This document shows, piece by piece, positions 44,231-53,823 of a DNA stretch of 64,000 nt. Every line of letters starts with the position of its first letter. Positions within the stretch are counted from its first letter, which is position 1. The notes under the pieces are model-generated. The model saw nothing but the letters and a program-made list of their open reading frames with translations, was not told where the DNA came from and did no database searches. Made by a program: the position numbers and the translations under genes. Origin of the DNA: Zygnema cylindricum (Eukaryota; Streptophyta; Zygnematophyceae; Zygnematales; Zygnemataceae); NCBI GenBank assembly GCA_037447655.1, contig JBBHKE010000229.1:1-64000 (forward strand). The letters are read 5' to 3'.

Positions 44231-46452
44231 GTTATAAAATGAAATGCATTCTTTCACTCCACGTCGTACATCTCGGACTTCAGATGTGCCATCTTCCTAT
44301 CGTCGTGCGGTTCATTTGGGTCGAGTGGGTGAGCTCTCTCAAGCGGTTCGGGCCCTCCAGCCATTTAATCGTGCTCCTCGGTCTGCCGCGACTGTTTAGA
44401 TTCTCCGGGCTCTTCATCCACAAGCTCCTACCCCTCAGTCCCCCGCTATTCACACCTTCGAGCCGCCATAGTGTTTGATCTTGGATTGAGACTCCTTTAT
44501 TAAAGCCCTTACGACTTCTCCACATCTTTCAGCGGGGGGTCCTTCGGGCACTGTTTATGAGCTATTTCGCGACGTTTTGCCTCTAGAATCTGGTGCCAGA
44601 GGTTTTGATATGTTTTTTCGAGTTTGTTCCCTTATTGCGGCTGGCACTGTCCCTTCCCGTATTTTTGACCTCCTCACAGCCTCTCCCCTCGTAGCTGTCA
44701 CCAAACCCAATGGGGGAATCCGCCCTATTGCAATAGGCGAGGTATTGTACCGGTTGGTGGCTCGCGCCATCTGCATCCAGCTCCAGCCCGCTTTCCATGA
44801 TTATATCTCTCCTCATCGGTTCGGAGTGGCAACCCGAGGGGTTGTGAGGCCGTGGTCCATAGGATCCGGGCTTTGTTAGATGCCCATCCGGATTGGTTAG
44901 TCCTTCAGGTGGATGTTTCCAATGCCTTTAATACAATGGATCGGAATGCAATTTTTTCGGAGCTTATGGGTGCACCTTCCCCGATTGTCAGATATTTCCT
45001 TTTGTGAGAGCTTTTTATTCACTGAGCAGTAGCCTCTCTTTCTCCAGTGATGATGATTTGGTCCCTCTTTCCTCCATGACTGGCACTCGTCAGGGTGATC
45101 CTCTTAGGAACCCTTTGTTTGCCCTAGCCCATTACCGCGCCCTCCGAGCTTCCGCAGCTGCTTATCTTTCTTGTCTCTTCCCTTCAGTTGCAGATGACAC
45201 ACACATTATTAGTCTATCAGATCAAGTTATACCGGCCTATGTTTTTTTCAAGACTCGCTTAGCCGAACTCAATCTTTCGGTCCAGCCCTTTAAGTGTGTT
45301 GTTTGGTCCCCACGTCCTTTTCCTCCTCCTTTCACTCCCCCTCTTGGTTTTCAGACTCCTCCTTTTTCTGAAGGCATTCGTCTGTTGGGTTGCCCACTTG
45401 GTTCCGATCCATACGTCACAACATTCTTTGATTCCACTCTTCAAACAAATTTATACCACGTGGAAGACCTTCCTCACCTTTCTGATCCCCAAGTGGCCTT
45501 TGCGCTTCTCACACGGTGTTTCCCTCACTTGCCCTCCTACCTTACTCAAACTTCCCCTCCCACCCCATCCTTTGTGTCCTCACTTTCTGCATTCGATGAT
45601 CGGCTTATGGATGTCCTCCATACTTTGTTGGGCCGTGGAGCTTTTGATCGCGAGTCTGGGCTTGTGGCACGCATCCAAGCCTCTCTTCCTGTCTCGGCTG
45701 GCGGTTTGGGTTTACTCTCGACGGCGCGTGTTGCTCCTGCCGCCTATTTGGGGAGTTGGTGCCTTGTTGCTTCCACTATTGTCTCTCGTTTTCTGGCCGG
45801 GGACACTCCTATTCTTGCGGCCGTGGTTCCCCGTGTTTCGGATGGTGAGCTCGCCTTCCAGCGGTCCCTTTTGGATGCATCACGTTCTCTTAATCTGGCT
45901 GCTATCGAGGACATGCCAATTTTTTCCACTCTCGTTACGACATCAGTTGCACGTGTTCAAGAATCCATTTCTGATCGGGTTGTCGCCGCTATTAAATCTG
46001 AGCTTCTTCAGGCGCTTCCTTCCAATTCTTCGCGTGCCCGTTTTCTGTCTTGTGGCGGACCTGGCTCTGGAGCTTGGCTATTGGCCGTCCCTATCTTATC
46101 CACTCTTCGTTTCACCCCGGCTCAGTTCACCACGGCCCTTAGATTCCGGCTTGGCCTCCCTCACCCACCTTTGCTTGGCTCACTTGTTTGCTCCTGCGGC
46201 CACGTTCTCGAGCCCGATGGGGTCCATTTGCTTCGTTGCTCCCACGGGGGCGAGTTGATTCATGCGCACGACACGATTCGAGACACCATCGCTACTATCG
46301 CTTCTGAGGGGGGATTTTCTGTTCGTCGCGAGGTCTCTCACATTATTCCTTCGCGTCGGATCGACCTTGTATTACTTGATGGTGCGCGTCGTACATTTGG
46401 TGACATTGTTTTGACGAACCCTACCTCAACTACAGTCGTCAACCAAGCGGCT
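44231..46452 (+). pseudogene. LINE copy: reverse transcriptase and nuclease region, cut by a gap
   Basis: Non-LTR retrotransposon sequence. The RT region begins about 44530 (SGTVYELFRDVLP). It continues in a shifted frame through the motif A region (LQVDVSNAFNTMDRN), motif B (GTRQGDPLRNP; two Gly changed from the GTRQGDPLGGP of the sister copy) and motif C (VADDTHII). The 494-codon frame 45004-46488 covers the later part, with the CCHC knuckle CSCGHVLEPDGVHLLRC (about 46190-46240) and RRIDLVLLDGARRTFGDIVL. At least two frameshifts lie before 45004. The gap removes the C-terminus. The final 'SSFFYGY' of the frame is post-gap sequence. Confidence 0.8.
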
Positions 46453-46462
46453 NNNNNNNNNN
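46453..46462. other. Assembly gap (10 N)
   Basis: The left flank is LINE sequence ending at aaccaagcggct. The right flank (gaagttctttttttta) is unrelated to the LINE. The LINE 3' end and its junction are therefore missing. Confidence 0.95.
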
Positions 46463-47930
46463 GAAGTTCTTTTTTTTATGGCTACTAATAGGTGCTATAG
46501 ATACTCGTTACTGTTATTTATAAACTGAAAACTTGAAGAGGTATTATGCAAACTCTAAAGTGATCTATATGTCGTGATGTCTTAATGTTCTCCTCTAATG
46601 TTAAGCTACCCTAAGAGTGTGCCTGTTTTAGGTAATATTCTAAACCGTTAAGAACGGAGATAGGGTGAACGATTGTCGGTTTATATCGACGTGAAGACAT
46701 TTAAAGATCCTCTTGAAGTCTACATAGTCATTCGGTTTTTTTATAGCCTTTTCTGTTACTTGTCAGATTGGCATTGTATGATAGGGTCCATTTCACTTTC
46801 CTCTTCCTCTTTGCTTCCTTTTCACCGTTATCTGACTTTCTGATTTTGGTTTTTGCTCTTGGTTTCCTTGCCTCGAGTTTAGACTGTTCATTGTCTTTTC
46901 CGATATTTTTTTGGCTTACTGATACATCTGAAGTTCTCCTAGAAATTTACAGAAGTGCAGCTATATTTGGCTGTTAGCAAGTGGGATAGAGGCAAGAATT
47001 GCCAAATCTTATAATGGATTTTGTCCGTGTGAGAATCCCATCGAATTGTAATCTCCTCTTGTAATTCTGTAGTGCTGTATATCTAGTGAAATCTCAAACG
47101 TATTATGGAGAAGTTCAAAAGTCAAATATTTATTGTCATTGCTCATAGATATCGTGGATAATCATCGGTATTTTTTTTCTTGAAGGTATTTTGTACGATC
47201 AGGCGATTATATAACGTAATAAAAAACAAAGTACCACAAATCACTGTACCACAGAATGGCCATGAACAGTTGCCACGTATGGGACTGAATGAAACGAAAA
47301 CTATTTTGACAGAGAGAAGCTCCTAAACAACCCTTCATTGTCTGAATGCTGAGTCAGAATATCTGAAGTCCTGGTCTCCATTTTTGCTTACCTTATTTCC
47401 TCGGTGTTCACTTTCCTACCTTCCTTCCCTTTTACCTTTCCCTTAACCTTCACATTCTGTGACTATGTGGTTTTGGCCTCTGGCTGTCGTTTTTGAAGTT
47501 TATCCTTACCTCTGTTTATTTTTTGAGAAACTGAAATGTTGACCTGATGTCTATATCGTCGATACTTGAATTGTTTTATAAAATATATGTACATTTTAGT
47601 TGTTGGCAAAACCGGCTTGGTATACATCACTGTTATTTTGGTTCATGTCGGCCATAAATGCCTTAAATACATTACACATGCTCAACACTTGTAATTGGTG
47701 ATTGTGTCTAAAAACGATATGGTGTGTTGGTACATTACCCGTACACATATACGGTATAATACAGTATACAGTATGTATTTATTGGTTTATTATATTGATG
47801 ACTGCGCCTAAGTACAAGTGTAAATCTATAAGCTAAGTAAATGAAGTTTAGCCATTGGGTTTATCTTTCATAAGTTATTGGATGGTTTGTCAATTCAAAA
47901 TTACACCGTTTTTTTCGTGTTCATGTGTAT
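46463..47930. other. Spacer, possibly intronic, no gene assigned
   Basis: AT-rich. A short open stretch at about 47234-47324 (VPQITVPQNGHEQLPRMGLN, then a stop) has a somewhat coding look but no splice partners that I can defend. Otherwise no features. Confidence 0.35.
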
Positions 47931-48139
47931 ACAGTATTTCGTGTGGACAAGCGCTTTTATATAACAACATTTTCCCAAATCACAAACAACGAATGGACCG
48001 GAAAGTATTGGATTTGGCCCGGGAAATTGCGAAGATTCACATTCCGGCATATCGAGAACACTTTGACATTGTGGTGGCGTGTGAGGACGAGGATGATAAC
48101 GACCTGGATGTTCCTTTAGTCTCCATTAAATTTAAGTAA
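47931..48139 (+). CDS. Candidate terminal coding exon of an unrecognised protein
   Basis: After the possible acceptor tgtatacag (ends about 47937) the frame reads [15 protein letters not shown], then [20 protein letters not shown], then an acidic end ([19 protein letters not shown]) and a stop at about 48137. It is more protein-like than its surroundings: balanced composition, amphipathic helix pattern and an acidic tail. I recognise no family, and no upstream exon can be assigned. The last 64 bases are the first unit of the tandem repeat that follows. It may instead be a chance frame. Confidence 0.3.
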
Positions 48140-48418
48140 ATGTGTGAGAACAAGGATGACAATGACTTAAATGTCTCTTCAGTCTCCGTCAAATTCAAGT
48201 GAATCGTATGAGGACGAGGATGAAGAGGCTTTTGGGTGGCCTTTTTGTCTCCATTCAAGTCAAGTAAATGTATGGGAACGAGGATGTTTTGACTTAAGTT
48301 TCCCTTCAGTCTCCGTTAAATTCAAGTGACTCATATGAGGACGAGGATGACAAAAACCTTTTTTTTTTTTTTTGGGGTGTCCCTTTATCCTTTAGTCTCC
48401 ATTTAATTCAAGTGAATC
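48076..48418 (+). repeat. Tandem minisatellite, about 64-bp unit, five copies
   Basis: Units start near 48078, 48142, 48206, 48270 and 48333, each of the form gt.tgagaacgaggatgac... followed by ttcagtctccattaaattcaagtgaatc. Unit 5 carries a T-run insertion. Unit 1 is the acidic C-terminus and stop codon of the candidate exon at 47931-48139. Later units have lost the frame. Confidence 0.85.
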
Positions 48419-49016
48419 GTATTTACTAGCACATTGCTGGTTTTTTATCCACGTTACGAATTTAATGGGAGCAGGTGGATGACAGATAGGATCACATCAT
48501 CATATATTTGATTGGTTTCTTGTGTACATTAAACGCAGTGCTGATATTAATTTTTGCAATTACTGATACAGATACATGTTCGATTTGATCATGTGTACAT
48601 TAAAAACTTAAGTGCTGATATCGGTCTTTGCTATATATCGATTACTGCAATATCATTTTCTGTGAGATGTGAATATCACAAGACTCTGTATGTGACAGTT
48701 TGTAGTTTTTCGTTGTTTTTCGTTTGTTGAGCGATGTATGGTTCTTATGAGCCTTGAGTTTTACTTAACTTTAAGCTCTATCATTAGGTGTAAGGAAAAA
48801 ATACGCATAAAAACTGAAAAACCGCAAGGAAATTGAAAAATTTGAAAGAGTAAAACACCAAAAATTACGATTGAAACCAAAACTGAAACCCGAACACTGT
48901 TGCTGACGTTTTTGGTTGGTGGTCACAGTACAGCATCTTGTCCAGTTCAAAGGAAAACTGTTCAGTTTTTTGTACAAAAATGTTAGTAATTGGCCTGTAT
49001 TTCCTGTAAACGTGTG
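48419..49016. other. Spacer, no gene seen
   Basis: AT-rich. A phrase about 'ttgtgtacattaa.' is repeated at about 48520 and 48590. No gene was recognised. Confidence 0.4.
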
Positions 49017-49171
49017 CGGACAGCTATTAGTGTTAATATTTTTTGCCATTTAAAACATCTTATCTTTGGACATACTTGTCCGAATTGAAATGGAGGCTGT
49101 CAGTTGAAAGTTGAGAAAAGGATATTTTAAGAGACGAAAAAACATTAACATTAATGGTGATACACGGTGTA
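49017..49171. mobile_element. ACACCG-family MITE, shortened
   Basis: Inner blocks gccatttaaaacatcttatc and cgaaaaaacattaacattaa frame the usual layout. The right terminus is gatacacggtgta, and the left terminus is eroded to ggacagctattagtgtt. Confidence 0.55.
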
Positions 49172-49811
49172 CTATATTACTGTGTACTGCTATGTGTGAT
49201 TGGCTTTTTCCGGTGGACTTATACATTTGTGTTTTGAAGGGCTGTAAAGGATGCGAATATGTCCATGCCATTATAAGCCAGTTATGCGTTTTATACGTTT
49301 GTGTACCCGTGTCGCGCGACTTTCCTGTTAGTAAAATGAAGCTTATAATATATCGTGTGACTTCAACTTTTTGCAACTTGAAAACTATGGTCTAGGGTTT
49401 GGGAGTTCGCTTGTGTAGTGGTCGATGTAATTGATTTTTAAAGGAGAGCTCTAACTGTGATGCTGGGTACCGTGATGGTTTGATGTAATGGAAGATGTCC
49501 AAGTGGCCCATTGGCTCTTTCGATGCAAACCATTTGAGTATAGGAGTAAAATAGAAATAAAACTGAAGTGGAACGGAGATCAAACTGAATGTGACAGGAA
49601 ACATGATTGGAGGTCAGCAAAGCTGGAATGTGACAACGTGAATTGTTTCTAGAGGGAATAATTTTTTACTAGGATGTTTTGATTCAGTTTTGAATTGGTA
49701 CCTTGTAAAGAATTGCTGTTAGGAAAGAAACAGTTACTGTCACTGATACTTTTTCAGGTTTAAGACGTAAAAGTTTAGGTCAAAGGCATGGTGTTATAGA
49801 CAATAATAATG
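49172..49811. other. Spacer, no gene seen
   Basis: No convincing gene, repeat or RNA. It ends at the 14-bp target site of the LINE insertion. Confidence 0.4.
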
Positions 49812-49825
49812 ATAAATGGTGTATG

Positions 49826-52480
49826 AGATTCTCCGAGCTCTTCATCCACCAGCTCCTACCCCTCAGTCCCCCCCCCTCTACTCACACCTTCGAGCCGCCA
49901 GAGTGTTTGATCTTGGATCGAGACTCCTTTATTAAAGCCCTTACGACTTCTCCACATCTTTCAGCGGGGGGTCCTTCGAGCACTGTTTATGAGCTATTTC
50001 GCGACGTTTTGCCTCCGAAATCTGGTGCCCGAGGTTTTGATATGTTTTTTCGAGTTTGTTCCCTTATTGCGGCTGGCACTGTCCCTTCCCGTATTTGTGA
50101 TCTCCTCACGGCCTCCCGCCTCGTAGCTGTCACCAAACCCAATGGGGGAATGCGCCCTATTGCAGTGGGTGAGGTATTGTACCAGTTGGTGGCCCGCGCC
50201 ATCTACATCTAGCTCCAGCCCGCTTTCCATGATTATTTCTCTCCTCATCAGTTCGGATTGGCAACCCGGGGGGGTTGTGAGGCCGTGGTTCATGGGATCC
50301 GGGCTTTGTTAGATGCCCATCCGGATTGGTTAGTCCTCCAAGTGGATGTTTCTAATGCCTTTAATACAGTGGATCGGAATGCAATTTTTTCGGAGCTTAT
50401 GGCTGCACCTTCCCCGAATGCCCACATATTTCCTTTTTTGAGAGCTTTTTATTCACTGAGCAGTAGCCTCTCTTTCTCCAGTGATGATGATTTGGTCCCA
50501 CTTTCCTCCACGACTGGCACTCGTCAGGGTGATCCTCTTGGGGGCCCTTTGTTTGCCCTAGCCCATTACCGCGCCCTCCGAGCTTCCGCAGCTGCTTATC
50601 CTTCTTGTCTTTTCCCTTCAGTTGCAGATGACACACACATTATTGGTCCTTCGGATCAAGTTATACCGGCCTATGACTTTTTCAAGGCTCGCTTGGCCGA
50701 ACTCAATCTTTCGGTCCAGCCCTCTAAGTGTGTTGTTTGGTCCCCACGTCCTATTCCTCCTCCTTTCACTCCCCCTCTTGGTTTTCAGACTCCTCCTCCT
50801 TCTTAAGGCATTCGTGTGTTGGGTTGCCCACTGGGTTCCGATCCATACGTCACGACATTCCTTGATTCCACTCTCCAAATAGATTTATCCCACGTGGACG
50901 ACCTTCCTCACCTTTTTGATCCCCAGGTGGCCTTTGCTCTTCTCACACGTTGTTTTCCTCATCGGCTCTCCTACCTTACTCGGACTTCTCCCACCCCATC
51001 CTTTGTGTCCTCACTTACTGCATTCGATGATCGGCTTATGGATGTCCTCCACACTTTGTTGGGTCGTGGAGCCTTTGATCGCGAGACTGGGCCTGCGGCA
51101 CGCATCCAAGCCTCTCTTTCTGTCTCGGCTCGCGGTTTGGGTTTACTCACGACAGCGCGTGTTGCTCTAGCCGCCTATTTGGGGAATCGGTGCCTTGTTG
51201 CTTCCACTGTTGTCTCTCGTTTTTTGGCCGGGGACACTCCTATTCTTCCGGCCGTGGTTCCCTGTGTTTCGGATGGTGAGCTCGCCTTCTAGCGGTCGTT
51301 TTTCCATGCATCACTTTCTCTTACTCCGGCTGCTATCGAGGAAATGCAGATTTTTTCCACCCTCTTTATGACATCAGTTGCGCGTGTTCAGGAATCCATT
51401 TCTGATCGGGTTGTCGCCGCTACTAAATCTGAGATTCTTCAGGCGCTTCCTTCCAATTCTTCGCGTGCATGTTTTCTATCTTGTGGCGGACCTAGCTTTG
51501 GAGCTTGGCTATTGGCCGTTTCTTTCTTATCCACTCTTCGTTTCACCCCTGCTCAGTTCACCACGGCCCTTAGGTTCCGCCTTGGCCTCCCTCACCCACC
51601 TTTGATTGGCTCACTTGTTTGCTCATGCGGCCACGTTCTCGAGCCTAACGGGGTCCATTTGCTTCGTTGCTCCCACGGGGGCGAGTTGATTCATGCGCAC
51701 CACACGATTCGAGACACTCTAGCTACTATCGCTTTTGAGGGGGGGTTTTCTATTCGTCGCGAGGTCTCTCACATTATTCCTTCGCGTCGGATCGACCTTG
51801 TATTACTTGATGGTGTGCGTCGTACAATTGGTGACATTGTTTTGTCGAACCCTACCTCATCTACAATCGTCAACCAAGCGGCTCGGAGTGGCAGCCCGTG
51901 ACGCAGCTAAAAGGAAATTATGCCCACCCATCGCGACGCTATGGATGGCTTCATTCTGATGGCGGTCGAGATATTTGGTTGTTTGGATGTGGATTTGGAC
52001 AAGTTTTTCCGTACTTCGAGAAGCGAGGACCAGGGAGCCCTCCAGTTTCAGTCCTTACTTCTTTTTATCGTTAACGTTTTTCCGTGGCCCTACAACGAGT
52101 GTTGGCTTCTATATTAGTTCGATCGTCTATTGCCGTTATGGATCAACGGCGTGTTCCAAAACTTCCTCCTCGTGCTCCTCCGGGATTCGGGGACTTACGT
52201 GGTTGCTTTCCATAAATTCTTAGTTCTGTTGGGTATTTTTTTTCTACGTGTTAGATTTTTCCTTTGATGGTTTGTTTGTTAGATTTTGCTTCCTTGGGTG
52301 TTTTCGACTTCCCTGCTATCCTTTCGTATTTTCGTAGTTTCTGCCTTGATTTTCCCTTTTGTTTATCCCCTTGTTATGTGGTTTTTCAGTTTTAGCAATG
52401 CTACTTCCTTTTGTTCCTATGGATTGAGATGGTTTACCATCGCGTTTTTTTATAAAGTCGCCCCCCTTTTATAAATGGTG
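49826..52480 (+). mobile_element. LINE copy with 14-bp target duplication, 5'-truncated, RT and nuclease regions
   Basis: The target duplication ataaatggtgtatg is at 49812-49825 and 52481-52494. One reading frame can be followed from 49823 to 51901. The RT motifs are QVDVSNAFNTVDR (Asp at 50345), GTRQGDPLGGPLF (about 50516) and VADDTHIIG (about 50621). They are followed by a Pro-rich region, the knuckle CSCGHVLEPNGVHLLRC and RRIDLVLLDGVRRTIGDIVL. Three in-frame stops (50210, 50804, 51290) and a frameshift near 51890 silence it. The 3' tail ends ttttttataaagtcgccccc. It is probably a restriction-enzyme-like-endonuclease class LINE, inferred from the C-terminal knuckle plus ID..GDIV layout. No 5' domain is visible. 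Confidence 0.85.
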
Positions 52481-52494
52481 TATGGAGGATAGAT

Positions 52495-52754
52495 GATGAA
52501 AACAGAATGTGTCTAAAGACCCAACAAAAGATCAGAAACCAACCAACAAAACTGTAATTTAACCAAAAAATATCTATCAAATCTTCACACGTGTGACGTC
52601 AGATTGGTCAACCCTTTCATATTGCATTTCCTACGAGGATGCCAAACCTTTTAGGTCGAAGGCATTGGTATAATGTATAGAAACAACTAGAAGCGTTTTG
52701 TATCATTACCTTTGTCCCAATAAGCGTACTATAATGTGTAATTCTTGTATAGTG
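52495..52754. other. Spacer between LINE and copia C
   Basis: No feature seen, except that it ends at the copia C target duplication. Confidence 0.4.
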
Positions 52755-52759
52755 TGTAC

Positions 52760-53808
52760 TGTAGAAACTAATGGTTTTATTAGTATTTTCTAGGTCTGAA
52801 AAGAAATATAGAAGTCGAGGCAGTCTATCTCTAACTTCTCTCTCCAACTCTCAAACTTGTCGCAGTCACTGAGAAATTGGAGAGGAAGCTAGAGCCATGG
52901 CTACCTTGGCTATCCTGAGGTTTACGGGAATTTTATATTAGGGTTTATTTATTTATTTAAAAGGTATGTGCCGGCGGCAGGATTTGATCCTTGAACCTAC
53001 CGGCCGGCAGACAGGAAATAGCCGGTAGCCTTAGCCGTTAAGTCTAGCCGCAGTGTTACGTAGCATATAGTTTGATATTTATTTAAATGATTATACGTGC
53101 GATAAATCATTTAACTGAAATGGATTACGGGATACATAGATCCAGTAATATATTATGTACGAATTACGGTACGGACAAAAATCAGTATCGCGCATTTGTT
53201 TCGTAAGTGAAACAAATACCGCGCATGTATTTATTACGGCTACAATTAAATCCGAATTTAATCGGACGGCCGGGATTAGCGCCGAGATCGCGGAGGAAGA
53301 TTTCGGCGGTTTGTGGCGATCGCCACATCGGATGACACGTGGCGAAATTCCGTTGGATTGTGGAATCTCCGGAGATTATAGCACCGAATCCGGATTTGAC
53401 ATGTGTCGACATTTTGGCCATGTCGTACAATGTCCGTGCATAAAGTACACCGGCAGCTGTACTTTTGCGTACGGAACTCAATTATGATTGGTTCCGTACA
53501 TCAGTAGATAGAGTCTGTGAGAGAGATAGGACTTAGAAAAATTAGAAGATAGGACCCCCTCTCCCAGAGAGCTTATGTACAAAAGGTCAACTTTCACCCT
53601 CCATAACTTACTGCTCAGGGGAGCAAATTCAGAGATTCTTTTTGCTATCGACTCAGAGGAGTCTTCTCTGCACAGGGGTGAAGTTGGTCAGCGTTTTTGT
53701 CTGCCAGGGTGGCAGTTATTTTTGCTTAAACACAAAGGGGTCAGGATTATCCTAGAGGCTTCTTGGAAGCTGTCCACTCTGAGGACTTATGGAGGTCTCA
53801 GAGTTACA
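52760..53808 (+). repeat. 5' LTR of copia C
   Basis: It runs from TGTAGAAACTAATGG to cagagttaca. Bases 52961-53060 contain a possible tRNA-derived segment. The 110-codon frame within (53155-53487) is repeated in the 3' LTR and is LTR sequence, not a gene. The 3' LTR ends in tttca instead of ttaca. Confidence 0.92.
52961..53060 (-). other. Possible tRNA-derived segment within the copia C LTR
   Basis: On the minus strand it has an A-box-like TAGACTTAACGGCTAAGG and a B-box-like GGATCAAATCC. Its GCCGGC...CAGGATTTGAtCC part resembles the tRNA-like part of the TRIM LTR. The cloverleaf stems are only partly paired. The same sequence is in the 3' LTR (about 58362-58461). Confidence 0.35.
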
Positions 53809-53823
53809 GGTTATGGGCCCACC
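53809..53823 (+). promoter_or_regulatory. Half-tRNA primer-binding site of copia C
   Basis: GGTTATGGGCCCACC directly follows the 5' LTR. It is complementary to the anticodon stem-loop of plant initiator tRNA-Met (GGTGGGCCCATAACC), not to the tRNA 3' end. Drosophila copia is primed in the same way from an internal fragment of tRNA-iMet. It overlaps the ATG at 53813. Confidence 0.85.

Noticed and set aside
47234-47324. Coding-looking stretch VPQITVPQNGHEQLPRMGLN
   Set aside because: Ends at a stop with no donor and no acceptor that I can defend. It may belong with the 47931 exon, but there is no evidence for a join.
53155-53487. 110-codon frame in the copia C 5' LTR, repeated in the 3' LTR (58556-58888), with a 99-codon antisense frame
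   Set aside because: It lies in LTR U3/R sequence, is present in both LTRs by construction and shows no known domain. Overlapping frames on both strands indicate chance.
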